Source: Pseudomonas putida
GTDB taxonomy: Bacteria > Pseudomonadota > Gammaproteobacteria > Pseudomonadales > Pseudomonadaceae
Reading direction: 5' to 3'
Assembly: GCF_001976065.1 (NCBI RefSeq)
Contig: NZ_MNAH01000015.1
Span: 22,182 to 86,181, forward strand
Length of the DNA: 64,000 nucleotides
The position numbers and the translations under genes are program-made. Below, in pieces: positions 53,409 through 62,069 of the stretch. Each line of letters opens with the position of its first letter. Within the stretch, counting starts at the first letter, position 1. The notes under the pieces are model-generated. The model was not told the origin of the DNA, ran no database searches, and worked only from the letters and a program-made list of their open reading frames with translations.

Positions 53409-54359
53409 GTGATCAAGAGCTTTCAACTTGCCCATGGGGCACTGGTACCGGTTGAGCACCTCGATGCCGATGTGATGTTGTTCAGCAATCCCGATGCGGC
53501 GGAACGGGATCTGTTGCGCAGCGATTTCAAACTCGACGATCACGCGCTGGCGTCGGCACTGGACCCGGACGAAGTGTCCCGCATCGAATTCCATCCGGAT
53601 AACCTGTTCCTGATCTGGAAGCGGCCGGAGAGTTACTCGGGCGGAGAGAGCCTGGCTTTCGAGGTCTCGTCGTTCGGCTTGCTGTTCTCTCAATCACGCT
53701 TGCTGATCATCGCGACGGACGATTGCCAGTTGAGTGGCCTGGGGCAACGGCACCCCTTGCACACAACGCAGGATGTGCTGCTGGACATCCTGTTCAACAA
53801 CCTCCACCACTACCTGGGTCACCTCAAAGTGATCAAGATGGTGGCGCGCGAGTTGCAGCAGAAATTCAACGCCTCGATGGAAAATCGACATCTGATCCAG
53901 ATGTTCAATCTCAGCGAAAGCCTGATCTATTACATCAACGCGATTCACAGCAATGGCGCAGTCCTGACCCGGCTGCGCAACCATGCGGAAAAAGAGCACT
54001 TCAGCGCCGAGGCGATCGCGCTGATCGACGACCTGATCATCGAGAACACCCAGTGCAACAAACAGGCGGAAATCTACTCCAGGGTATTTGCCGGCCTGAT
54101 CGATGCACGGGGCAATCTGATGAACAACACCATGAACAACCTGCTACGCAAACTGACGTTGATCAATGTGGTGTTCCTGCCTCTGAACCTGATCGCCAGC
54201 ATCGGCGGCATGTCCGAGTTCAGCATGATGACGTCCGCCGTTCCCTGGTGGGTGGCCTACCCGCTGTTTCTCACGGGAATGCTGGTTGCAGGGGGCCTGA
54301 TGGTGGTCGCGCTCAAGCGTTTGACCCGGGGTTCATCCAGCATCAATGGTCCGCATTGA
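53409..54359 (+). CDS. CorA-like metal-ion transporter, GMN motif altered
   Basis: 316 residues from a GTG start. A long cytoplasmic N-terminal domain with the stalk helix (LLDILFNNLHHYLGHLKVIK to GLIDARGNLMNNTMNNLLRKLTL) is followed by two C-terminal membrane helices. The CorA signature GMN at the pore mouth is here GMS (SIGGMSEFSMM, residues 266-269). CorA/ZntB proteins move Mg2+, Co2+ or Zn2+. The altered motif suggests different selectivity. It is 65 bp after the RimK gene and in the same orientation. Confidence 0.86.
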   Translation: MIKSFQLAHGALVPVEHLDADVMLFSNPDAAERDLLRSDFKLDDHALASALDPDEVSRIEFHPDNLFLIWKRPESYSGGESLAFEVSSFGLLFSQSRLLIIATDDCQLSGLGQRHPLHTTQDVLLDILFNNLHHYLGHLKVIKMVARELQQKFNASMENRHLIQMFNLSESLIYYINAIHSNGAVLTRLRNHAEKEHFSAEAIALIDDLIIENTQCNKQAEIYSRVFAGLIDARGNLMNNTMNNLLRKLTLINVVFLPLNLIASIGGMSEFSMMTSAVPWWVAYPLFLTGMLVAGGLMVVALKRLTRGSSSINGPH

Positions 54360-54373
54360 ACGCTTGCGTCGAT

Positions 54374-54832
54374 TCACGATTCGCCGTCAAGCAATCTCAC
54401 CCTGTGGCAATCCGCGGGTCCGAGCTTGCGCCCGCTTGATGAGCGCACCTCGATAGGCATCAGCGGCTGGCCGGATGCGTTGTCCAGCAGCACGGAACGG
54501 GTCTCTTGGGGCTTGAACAGGAAACGTTCGCCCCACTGCCGCATGCTGACCACCACTGGAAAGATTTCCCGGCCTTTTTCCGTCAGCACGTACTCCTTGT
54601 AGGCGCTGCCATCCGACGCCGGTCGCACGTCGAATACCCCGACCTCGACCAGCGTCTTCAGGCGCGCTGCGAGAATGTTCTTGGCCACGCCCAGGCTCTT
54701 TTGAAATTCGCTGAAGCGGCGAATGTCGTCAAACGCGTCGCGGATGATCATCAGGGACCAGCGATCGCCGATGGCCTCCAGCGTTCTGGCTACCGGGCAT
54801 TCGTTGCCTGGCGGCGAGGCGTCTTCGTGCAT
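54374..54832 (-). CDS. HxlR-family transcriptional regulator
   Basis: 152-residue winged-helix protein with the HxlR opening CPVARTLEAIGDRWSLMIIR (cysteine at about 13), recognition region RRFSEFQKSLGVAKNILAARLKTL and wing YKEYVLTEKGREIFPV. HxlR proteins respond to aldehydes, oxidants or small electrophiles, often through the N-terminal cysteine. Divergent from an MFS exporter, with a large palindrome between them (54851-54908). GGGGTGA precedes the ATG. Confidence 0.9.
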   Translation of the reverse strand: MHEDASPPGNECPVARTLEAIGDRWSLMIIRDAFDDIRRFSEFQKSLGVAKNILAARLKTLVEVGVFDVRPASDGSAYKEYVLTEKGREIFPVVVSMRQWGERFLFKPQETRSVLLDNASGQPLMPIEVRSSSGRKLGPADCHRVRLLDGES

Positions 54833-54850
54833 TGTTCACCCCATGGAATG

Positions 54851-54908
54851 TGGTTGCAATTTGAAACCTGATGCAGCAACAATGGAATCAGGTTTTGATT
54901 TGCAACCA
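54851..54908. promoter_or_regulatory. Extended palindrome between hxlR-type and MFS genes (candidate operator)
   Basis: Two 22-bp arms, tggttgcaatttgaaacctg at 54851-54872 and its near-complement at 54887-54908, with a 14-bp centre. The match is 19-20 of 22. It fills most of the divergent gap (54833-54930), 19-23 bp from each start, as expected for an HxlR dimer-pair operator repressing both genes. Confidence 0.72.
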
Positions 54909-54930
54909 GTTTAACCCCATGGAGGCGCAC

Positions 54931-56157
54931 ATGACAGCAGATGTCGATTCAGCCATTGCGAACTGCAGGATCGACCGCCCTGCAGGGCTTTCACCGCCAC
55001 TCACATGGCTGTTTTCCATCACCTGCGCGCTGGCAGTCGCCAACGTTTACTTCGCCCAACCGCTACTCGACTCCATGGCCCAGAGCCTGGGAGTGGCCTC
55101 GTCAATGATCGGGGTCGTGGTGACGGCGACCCAGGTGGGTTACGCGCTGGGATTGCTGTTCATCGTCCCGCTGGGGGACCTGGTCAACCGTAAGCGACTG
55201 ATACTGACGCAGGTGCTGCTGTCTGCTGTGGCGCTGGCGGCGGTGGGTGCCGCGCAACAATGGCTGGCCCTGTTGGCGGCCATGATCGTGATGGGCTTGC
55301 TGGCGGTGGTCGTTCAAGTGCTGGTGGCCTACACCGCCGTGCTGGCAACGCCCTCACAACGCGGGCAAGCCGTGGGGACGGTCACCAGTGGCATTGTCCT
55401 GGGCATCCTGCTGGCGCGGTTTACTTCCGGGGTTATCGCGGACTTCGCGGGCTGGCGCGCGGTGTATTTTGTGTCTTCGGCACTGATGCTGACCCTCGCG
55501 ACGGTGCTGTGGAAAGTGGTGCCCGCCGCACCATCGCCTAAACACCGGCACAATTACTTCGCGCTCATCGCTTCGCTGTTCAAGCTGTTCGTCAGTGAAC
55601 CCACGTTGCGCACCCGGGGCCTGCTGGCGCTGCTGATCTTCGGCGCTTTTTCCGTGCTGTGGACATCCATGGTCCTGCCCTTGAGCGCCCCGCCGCTGTC
55701 GCTTTCCCACACGGCCATCGGCCTGTTCGGCCTGGCCGGTGTCGCCGGTGCCCTGGCGGCCAGGCGCGCCGGTCGCTGGGCCGATAAAGGCCTGGGACAA
55801 CGGGTGACCGGCATTGCCCTGGGGCTGCTGACGCTGTCCTGGTTGCCCATCACCTTCGCCCAATCGTCCCTGCTCGCGCTGGCCTGCGGCGTCATCCTGC
55901 TCGACTTCGCCGTCCAGGCCGTGCACGTCACCAACCAGAGCTTCCTGTTCGCCGCACGACCCGATGCCCAGAGCCGCATGGTCGGCGCCTACATGTGTTT
56001 CTACTCGGTCGGCAGCGCATTGGGTGCCGTCGCGGCGACCCAGGTGTATGCGCTATGGGGTTGGCCAGCCGTCAGCCTGCTGGGCGCCTTGATCAGTGCC
56101 AGTGCCCTGGTGTTGTGGTGGCTCACGTCGCCTTGCTCGACGGTCGATCAAGGATGA
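54931..56157 (+). CDS. MFS transporter (drug/metabolite exporter type)
   Basis: 408 residues, twelve membrane helices. It has the helix 2-3 loop motif GDLVNRKRL and, at the end of helix 5, the exporter-type glycine segment TVTSGIVLGILLARFTSG. ATG at 54931 with GGAGG six bases upstream; earlier ATGs are in frame but have no ribosome site. Divergent partner of the HxlR regulator, so probably an exporter induced by a toxic electrophile. Confidence 0.9.
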   Translation: MTADVDSAIANCRIDRPAGLSPPLTWLFSITCALAVANVYFAQPLLDSMAQSLGVASSMIGVVVTATQVGYALGLLFIVPLGDLVNRKRLILTQVLLSAVALAAVGAAQQWLALLAAMIVMGLLAVVVQVLVAYTAVLATPSQRGQAVGTVTSGIVLGILLARFTSGVIADFAGWRAVYFVSSALMLTLATVLWKVVPAAPSPKHRHNYFALIASLFKLFVSEPTLRTRGLLALLIFGAFSVLWTSMVLPLSAPPLSLSHTAIGLFGLAGVAGALAARRAGRWADKGLGQRVTGIALGLLTLSWLPITFAQSSLLALACGVILLDFAVQAVHVTNQSFLFAARPDAQSRMVGAYMCFYSVGSALGAVAATQVYALWGWPAVSLLGALISASALVLWWLTSPCSTVDQG

Positions 56158-56192
56158 CACCGCGGCCATGGCGTGGCATCGAACCCCAGGGC

Positions 56193-57068
56193 TCATGCAG
56201 CCAGGCTCTCTCGAACCATGTCAAAAAAGGTCGTGAGGATACGCCGGGAACTCTGCGCGCGCAGGCAGACCAGGGTCTCGGTGAAGCGCCGCTGACAATC
56301 GATGATGGGCAGCCCGCGCAATCGCGAGTCAAAGCCCAGTTCGGTCGCCGAGACGACACCGGCGCCCATCCCGATCGCCACGGCTTCGCGCGCGGCTTCA
56401 CGCCCATCGACTTCGATCGCCTTGCGGATGCGCAACCCCGCGGCTGCCATCTCTTCCTCCAGGCACAGGCGCGTCACTGAGCCTTTTTCGCGCAGGACCA
56501 GCGGCGTGTCGTGCAAGTCGCGCAGGCTGATGGATTCGCGTTGCGCCCAGGGATGGTCAAGCGCGACGAATGCGAGCATCGGATCGCTGCGCAGGGGCAG
56601 CGACAGCAGCCGGTCGTCCTCGATATTGCGTCCCAGCAGGGCAATGTCGGCCTGATGACCGAACAAGCGCTGCAGCACTTCATCGGTGTTGGCCGTTTCA
56701 ATCTTCACGTCGATACCGGGGTAACGCCCGCAAAAGCGCGCGACATAGGGCAGCACGTGCACTGGCGCATCCACGGCAAGGTTCAGGCTTCCCGTGGACA
56801 GGGTTCGATAGTCCATCAGCATGTCGTGGGCATCGACACTGATATCGAACAGGCGCCGGGTCAGGCCGAACAAGCGCTCGCCCACTTCGGTCAGGCGCAC
56901 CAGGCGCTTGTCGCGGTAGAACACCATCACCCCGTAGTACTCCTCGAGCTTGCGTACCTGATCGGACACCGCCGGTTGTGACAGGCAGAGCTGCTCGGCC
57001 GCACGGGTGAAACTGCCGTTGATGGCGACGGCGTGGAAGGCCTTGAGTTGGGTATGGGAAATAGTCAT
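56193..57068 (-). CDS. LysR-family regulator of the AEP cluster
   Basis: 291 residues with an N-terminal helix-turn-helix (GSFTRAAEQLCLSQPAVSDQVRKLEEYYGV, about 18-47) and a full effector domain (GSLNLAVDAPVHVLPYVARF). Divergent from ridA, the first gene of the aminoethylphosphonate cluster, so it very probably activates that cluster in response to AEP or a derivative. An 11-bp sequence shared between its own promoter gap and the phnW upstream region (57111 and 59157) is a candidate binding element. Confidence 0.88.
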   Translation of the reverse strand: MTISHTQLKAFHAVAINGSFTRAAEQLCLSQPAVSDQVRKLEEYYGVMVFYRDKRLVRLTEVGERLFGLTRRLFDISVDAHDMLMDYRTLSTGSLNLAVDAPVHVLPYVARFCGRYPGIDVKIETANTDEVLQRLFGHQADIALLGRNIEDDRLLSLPLRSDPMLAFVALDHPWAQRESISLRDLHDTPLVLREKGSVTRLCLEEEMAAAGLRIRKAIEVDGREAAREAVAIGMGAGVVSATELGFDSRLRGLPIIDCQRRFTETLVCLRAQSSRRILTTFFDMVRESLAA

Positions 57069-57110
57069 CGGGGCGGCCTTTGCATAGTTTCAACTTATTC
57101 ATGCATACGT

Positions 57111-57130
57111 TAAATCGATTTTATTTATAG
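57111..57130. promoter_or_regulatory. Candidate AEP-cluster regulatory element, copy 1
   Basis: TAAATCGATTTTATTTATAG in the LysR/ridA divergent gap. The first 11 bases recur exactly upstream of phnW (59157), and an AACTTAT occurs upstream of both copies (57092 and 59124). The core ATCGAT is palindromic. Confidence 0.42.
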
Positions 57131-57190
57131 ACGATGAACTGCAAGCATGATTTCCACAAGCCCGCCCTCGCATCAACCCAGGAATGCCTG

Positions 57191-57541
57191 ATGGAAATCG
57201 AACGTTTCGCCGTGACAAAACGCCGTTCGGACAGCGTCCGCTATGACAACCTTCTCTACATCGGTGGCCAGGTGGCCACGGACCTCAGTGGCGATATCGA
57301 GGCCCAGACCCACGAGGTGCTCGCCAGTATCGAACAGCTATTGCTCAGTGCCGGCAGCAGCCGCAAGCAGGTGCTTTCGGTGCGAATCCTGCTCGCCCAT
57401 CGCGAGGACTATGCAGGGCTGAACAAGGTCTGGGACGCGTTCTTTCCCGAAGGCCACGCCCCCACGCGGGCCTGCACCCTGGCGCAATTAATCGACCCCG
57501 GCTGGCGCGTGGAAATGATCGTGGTCGCCGCGTGCGCCTGA
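57191..57541 (+). CDS. RidA/YjgF-family enamine/imine deaminase
   Basis: 116 residues starting MEIERFAVTKRRSD. It has the family pieces LLYIGGQVATD, the trimer-interface arginine region SVRILLAHREDYAGLNKVWD and PTRACTLAQL, with the substrate-binding arginine in PTRA. RidA proteins hydrolyse reactive imines and enamines made by PLP or amine-oxidising enzymes. Directly ahead of an FAD amine oxidase, it would clear the imine that enzyme produces. Start 57191 is preferred to an upstream ATG because the conserved sequence begins there. Confidence 0.85.
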   Translation: MEIERFAVTKRRSDSVRYDNLLYIGGQVATDLSGDIEAQTHEVLASIEQLLLSAGSSRKQVLSVRILLAHREDYAGLNKVWDAFFPEGHAPTRACTLAQLIDPGWRVEMIVVAACA

Positions 57542-57588
57542 TTGCCTGCTGAACCCTGCCCCCAACTTGCTGCAACGGAGATGACCCC

Positions 57589-58980
57589 ATGCGCCCCTAC
57601 TGGCTCGATCAGGCCCTGAAAACCCAACCCGACTCGCCCTGCCCGCCGCTGCGGCAGAACACCCGCGCCGATGTCTGTATCGTCGGTGGTGGCTACACCG
57701 GTTTATGGACCGCCATCATGCTCAAGGAACAGAATCCCGAGCTGGACGTGGTCATCGTCGAAGCCGACATCTGCGGCGCCGGTGCCAGTGGGCGCAATGG
57801 CGGCTGCGCGCTGTCCTGGTCGGCCAAGTACTTCACCCTGGAGCGTTTGTTCGGCGTCCAGGAGGCCATACGCCTGGTCAAGGAATCGGAGCAAAGCATC
57901 TACGCCATCGGCAGCTTTTGCGACAAGTACGCGGTGGATGCCGATTACCGACTCGATGGCACGCTTTACACGGCAACCAACCGCGCCCAGGTCGGCTCGA
58001 CCGACGCCGTGATCGCCGCGCTGGAGCGCAATGGCATCAACTCGTTCTCCAAATGCGCGCTGGCTGACGCGCAGCGAATGGCGGGTTCGAGCCGACACCT
58101 CGAAGGCTGGTTCTCGCCGGCGGCAGCCAGTGTGCAACCGGGCAAGCTGGTGCGCGGCCTGCGCCGGGTGGCGCTGGAACTGGGGGTACGGATCTACGAA
58201 GGCTCGCCCATGACCGGCCTGGAAGAGGGGCTGCCCGCCACCGTCAACACGCCGAACGGCAACGTGACCTGCGACCGGGTCGTGTTGGCGATAAACGCCT
58301 GGATGGCGCGTGCCTTTCCACAGTTCCAGCGTTCGGTGGCCATCGTCTCCAGTGACATGATCATTACCGAGCCAAGGCCTGACCTGCTCGAGCGGATCGG
58401 CCTGACCAGCGGGGTCACCGTTCTCGACTCGCGCATCTTCGTGCACTACTACCACAACACCCCGGACGGCCGGATCATGCTCGGCAAAGGCGGCAATACC
58501 TTCGCCTACGGCGGGCGCATCCTGCCAGTGTTCGACCAGCCTTCGCCCTACAAGGGATTGTTGCGCAACACCCTGGCAGAGTTCTTCCCGGACTTTGCCG
58601 ATGTCGGCATCGCCGCCACCTGGAATGGCCCCTCCGATCGCTCCGTCACCGGGCTGCCTTTCTTCGGTCGCCTGGGTGCAAGCGGCAACGTCTTTTATGG
58701 CTTCGGCTATTCCGGCAGCGGCGTCGGTCCGTGCCATATGGGTGGGCAAATCCTCTCATCGCTGGTGCTGGGGGCGGACAACCCCTGGACACGCTCGCCA
58801 CTGGTGCAAGGCCCGCTCGGCCACTTCCCACCGGAGCCGATCCGCTACCTGGGTTCGCTGATGGTGCGCAACGCCATTCGCCGCAAAGAGCGTGCCGAGG
58901 ACCACAACCTGCGCCCCCGTCGAATGGATGTGCGCCTGGCGAAATTCGCCGCGGCAGCCGGCAAGTCAGACAAGGGATAA
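57589..58980 (+). CDS. FAD-dependent amine oxidase, probable (N-methyl-)2-aminoethylphosphonate oxidase
   Basis: 463 residues of the DAO/glycine-oxidase fold. FAD loop VCIVGGGYTGLWTAIMLKE (29-47), the flavin-contacting GASGRNGGCALSWSAKYF, and the C-terminal FAD segment FYGFGYSGSGVGPCHMG. FAD oxidases found in phosphonate clusters beside PhnW are known to oxidise N-methyl-AEP, and some AEP itself, to phosphonoacetaldehyde. Here it lies between RidA and phnW, which supports that role; substrate preference cannot be read from sequence. GGAGATG precedes the ATG. Confidence 0.82.
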   Translation: MRPYWLDQALKTQPDSPCPPLRQNTRADVCIVGGGYTGLWTAIMLKEQNPELDVVIVEADICGAGASGRNGGCALSWSAKYFTLERLFGVQEAIRLVKESEQSIYAIGSFCDKYAVDADYRLDGTLYTATNRAQVGSTDAVIAALERNGINSFSKCALADAQRMAGSSRHLEGWFSPAAASVQPGKLVRGLRRVALELGVRIYEGSPMTGLEEGLPATVNTPNGNVTCDRVVLAINAWMARAFPQFQRSVAIVSSDMIITEPRPDLLERIGLTSGVTVLDSRIFVHYYHNTPDGRIMLGKGGNTFAYGGRILPVFDQPSPYKGLLRNTLAEFFPDFADVGIAATWNGPSDRSVTGLPFFGRLGASGNVFYGFGYSGSGVGPCHMGGQILSSLVLGADNPWTRSPLVQGPLGHFPPEPIRYLGSLMVRNAIRRKERAEDHNLRPRRMDVRLAKFAAAAGKSDKG

Positions 58981-59016
58981 AGCCTCGATCCACGGCGAAC
59001 CCTGTCCGACCCTTTC

Positions 59017-59050
59017 AAAGCCAGCCAGTCATCGCGCTGGCTTTGCCTTT
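59017..59050. terminator. Rho-independent terminator after the FAD oxidase gene
   Basis: Stem aaagccagc / gctggcttt with a 10-base loop at 59017-59044, then gccttttcc. It implies that ridA-oxidase and phnW are at least partly separate transcripts, consistent with the second candidate regulatory element at 59157. Confidence 0.78.
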
Positions 59051-59156
59051 TCCCCCAGCCCCCCGCGATCCCGAGCCGAACGCAGACGTAATCTGCGCTG
59101 ACAAGGGGCGCCTGTTGATTTTTAACTTATAAGCCCAGCTTGTTTGTGACATGTGA

Positions 59157-59178
59157 TAAATCGATTTCAGTTATTTTT
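59157..59178. promoter_or_regulatory. Candidate AEP-cluster regulatory element, copy 2
   Basis: TAAATCGATTTCAGTTATTT, 65 bp before phnW, sharing its first 11 bases with the element at 57111. Possibly the LysR site for phnW and the downstream genes. Confidence 0.42.
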
Positions 59179-59242
59179 CAGCGAGTGTTTTTATTGGCCC
59201 ATGCATCACTCCCCCACAAAAACAACACCGCCGGAGAAGATC

Positions 59243-60409
59243 ATGACCAAAGCTGAATTTCCGCCCACACAAGCGCTGGCTACCCCAGCCCTGGGTGAAC
59301 CCTACCTGCTGACCCCTGGCCCGTTGACCACGTCCAAAGCCACCAAGGAAGCCATGCTGCGCGACTGGGGTTCATGGGACGTTGCCTTCAATCAGGTCAC
59401 GGCTGATGTGCGCCAGAGCCTGCTCAGCATGGCCGGGGTACAGGACGACAGCTTTGCCTGCGTACCATTGCAAGGCAGCGGCAGCTACTCGGTCGAGGCC
59501 GCTTTGGCCACGGCCATCCCTCGGGACGGTAAAGCGCTGGTGTTGATGAACGGTGCCTACGGTCAACGAGCCACCAAGACCCTCGAGTACCTCGGTCGCG
59601 CCTTCATCACCCTGGACAAAGGCGATTACCTGCCGCCGCAACCCGAGGAAGTAGACGCCCTGCTCAGGGACAACCCGGACATCACCAACGTCTTTCTCGT
59701 CCATTGCGAAACCAGCTCCGGCATTCTCAATCCGCTGCGTGAAATCGCCGATGTGGCGAAGGCTCATGGCAAGAGCCTGATCATCGATGCCATGAGTTCC
59801 TTCGGTGCCGTGCCGTTGACGGTCAATGACATCGCCTTCGACGTGGTGGTCTCCTCTGCCAACAAATGCATCGAGGGTATTCCAGGGTTCGGTTTCGTCA
59901 TCATCCGCCGCACCGTGCTGGAGGCCGCCAAAGGCCGGGCCAACTCACTGAGCCTCGATCTCTACGAGCAATGGCTGTACATGGAGCGCACCGGCCAATG
60001 GCGTTTCACGCCACCGACCCACAGCGTGGTGGCGTTCCATAAGGCCCTGGAGCAGCACAATGCCGAAGGCGGCGTGCATGGCCGCCTGGCACGCTACACC
60101 CGCAATCGCGATGTGCTGGTCGCCGGCATGCGCGAACTGGGCTTCAGAACGTTGCTAGAAGACCGTTGGCTGTCGCCGATCATTACCACGTTCTTCAGCC
60201 CGGACCATCCGAACTTCGAGTTCAAGCGTTTCTACGATGAACTCAAGGCCCGCCAATTCATCATCTATCCCGGCAAACTGACGGTCGCCGACAGTTTCCG
60301 TATCGGCTGCATCGGCCAGATCGACGAGTACATCGTCCATCAGTTGCTGCGCGCCATCGCCGACAGCCTTGTGGCGATGAACGTCGACATGCAACAGCCG
60401 ACAGGCTGA
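59243..60409 (+). CDS. phnW: 2-aminoethylphosphonate:pyruvate aminotransferase
   Basis: 388-residue fold-type I PLP transaminase. It transfers the amino group of AEP to pyruvate, giving phosphonoacetaldehyde and alanine. LLTPGPLTTSKATKEAMLRDWGSWD (22-46) is the diagnostic N-terminal segment of this family. The PLP lysine is about K208 in SSANKCIEG, with the cofactor aspartate in IIDAMSSFGAVP just upstream. ATG at 59243 with GGAGAAG upstream. Followed by an importer and PhnX, completing the hydrolytic AEP pathway. Confidence 0.95.
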   Translation: MTKAEFPPTQALATPALGEPYLLTPGPLTTSKATKEAMLRDWGSWDVAFNQVTADVRQSLLSMAGVQDDSFACVPLQGSGSYSVEAALATAIPRDGKALVLMNGAYGQRATKTLEYLGRAFITLDKGDYLPPQPEEVDALLRDNPDITNVFLVHCETSSGILNPLREIADVAKAHGKSLIIDAMSSFGAVPLTVNDIAFDVVVSSANKCIEGIPGFGFVIIRRTVLEAAKGRANSLSLDLYEQWLYMERTGQWRFTPPTHSVVAFHKALEQHNAEGGVHGRLARYTRNRDVLVAGMRELGFRTLLEDRWLSPIITTFFSPDHPNFEFKRFYDELKARQFIIYPGKLTVADSFRIGCIGQIDEYIVHQLLRAIADSLVAMNVDMQQPTG

Positions 60410-60686
60410 CCGCCCCTTTAAAGGTCCTTGTCAATTCGAGCACGGGTGCAATGGGTAGCACCTTTGGACGGGGATCTTTTTTTAAACATGGACTCGCTGA
60501 CTTTTCGCCCGGCAACGCCGCGAAGGCGTCAGCGACCGCGTCAATTTAATACCTGAAGCCCGATGCCATCTCACGGCCATCTCATCGATGCCGTGTGCGT
60601 GGACAGGTTTCCTGTACCGAAAACAAAAACAACAACGTACCCCATTACTTTGCGCTGTCTGGCACCACATACGGGATCAGAACACC

Positions 60687-62030
60687 ATGAACAAGAACGC
60701 TACAAGCCCTCTCGCAACCGGCTGGAAATCGCTCCAGCGCTGGCGCGTGCAAGTCTTCCTCATCACCTGGGTGGCGTATGCCGCCTTCTACTTTACCCGC
60801 AAGGCGTTTTCTGTCGCCAAACTGGGTATTGGCGAAGACCCGGACTTCATGCTCGAAAAGGCCATGATGGCCAATCTCGACGCCCTCTATCTAACCGCCT
60901 ATGCAGTGGGGCAGTTTCTCTGGGGCAACTTCTCTGACCGCTTCGGCCCCAGGGTGGTGGTACTGAGCGGGCTCGTCATCTCGGCGCTGGCCGCGCTGCT
61001 GATGGGGACCTACGCCACCCTGCCGATCTTCGCCTCCTGCATGCTGGTCCAGGGCCTTGCCCAGTCCACCGGCTGGTCGGGCCTGTGCAAGAACGTCGGC
61101 AGTTTCTTCAGCACCGGTGAACGTGGCCGCGTGCTGGGTTACTGGAGCACCTCCTACGCCTTCGGCGGCCTGGTGGCCACGCCGTTTGCCGGTTGGTGGG
61201 CCTACAACCACTACCACGACTGGCGCCTGGCGTTCATCAGCAGCGCGGTCGTGGTACTGGTGGTGGCGGTGTTGTTCTTTTTCCTGCAACGCAACCGGCC
61301 TGAAGACGTCGGCTTGCCGCCTGTCGAGATCGAAATCGAACCCGTCAGCAAGGTCGTCGTTCCACGCGAAAGCATGTGGGCCGGCTTGCGCACGGTGATG
61401 AAAAACCGAACCGTGCTGTTCCTCGGCCTGGCCTATTTCATGCTCAAGCCGGCGCGCTACGCCATCCTCCTGTGGGGGCCGGTGATCATCTACGAACGCA
61501 TGCCCGAGATCGGCAAGGTGGCCTCCGCCATCGTCCCCACTTCCTTTGAACTGGCGGGCCTGATCGGTCCGATCCTCATCGGCATCGCCTCGGACAAGTA
61601 CTTCGGTGCTCGTCGAATTCCGGTCTGCGTCCTCAGCCTGGTGGTCCTGACGGTCTGCCTGGGGTTGTTCGTGCCCGCCATGCAGAGCGGCAGCCTGTAC
61701 ATGGTGGTCGGCCTGCTGTTCATGATGGGCCTGACGCTCTACGGACCGGATTCGATGATCAGCGGCTCGGCGGCAATCGACTTCGGCAGCAAAGATGGCG
61801 CCGCCTCCGCCGCAGGCTTCGTCAATGGCTGCGGGTCTGTGGGTGCGGTCCTGGGTGGCTTGCTGCCGGGTTACTTCGACACCATCACCGTGTTCCTTGT
61901 CTTCACCGGCGCTGCACTGTTGGCCAGCTTGATGCTGGTGCCGTTCTGGAACAGTCGCCCGAAAACCGTGGAAAACATAACGCTGGCCTCGCCTGCGGTG
62001 CCACCGGTCATTGTCGGCACCAGTTCCTGA
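60687..62030 (+). CDS. MFS transporter of the organophosphate:phosphate antiporter type, probable AEP importer
   Basis: 447 residues, twelve membrane helices. The family opening FLITWVAYAAFYFTRKAFSV and SDRFGPRVVVLSG loop match GlpT/UhpT-like (OPA) transporters of phosphorylated organic compounds. Located between phnW and phnX, it most likely imports AEP, taking the place of the ABC systems seen in other AEP clusters. ATG at 60687. The 277-bp gap before it holds no gene I can see. Confidence 0.88.
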   Translation: MNKNATSPLATGWKSLQRWRVQVFLITWVAYAAFYFTRKAFSVAKLGIGEDPDFMLEKAMMANLDALYLTAYAVGQFLWGNFSDRFGPRVVVLSGLVISALAALLMGTYATLPIFASCMLVQGLAQSTGWSGLCKNVGSFFSTGERGRVLGYWSTSYAFGGLVATPFAGWWAYNHYHDWRLAFISSAVVVLVVAVLFFFLQRNRPEDVGLPPVEIEIEPVSKVVVPRESMWAGLRTVMKNRTVLFLGLAYFMLKPARYAILLWGPVIIYERMPEIGKVASAIVPTSFELAGLIGPILIGIASDKYFGARRIPVCVLSLVVLTVCLGLFVPAMQSGSLYMVVGLLFMMGLTLYGPDSMISGSAAIDFGSKDGAASAAGFVNGCGSVGAVLGGLLPGYFDTITVFLVFTGAALLASLMLVPFWNSRPKTVENITLASPAVPPVIVGTSS

Positions 62031-62069
62031 ACCCGAATCAACAAATCACTTATCACTGGAGCAATCACC

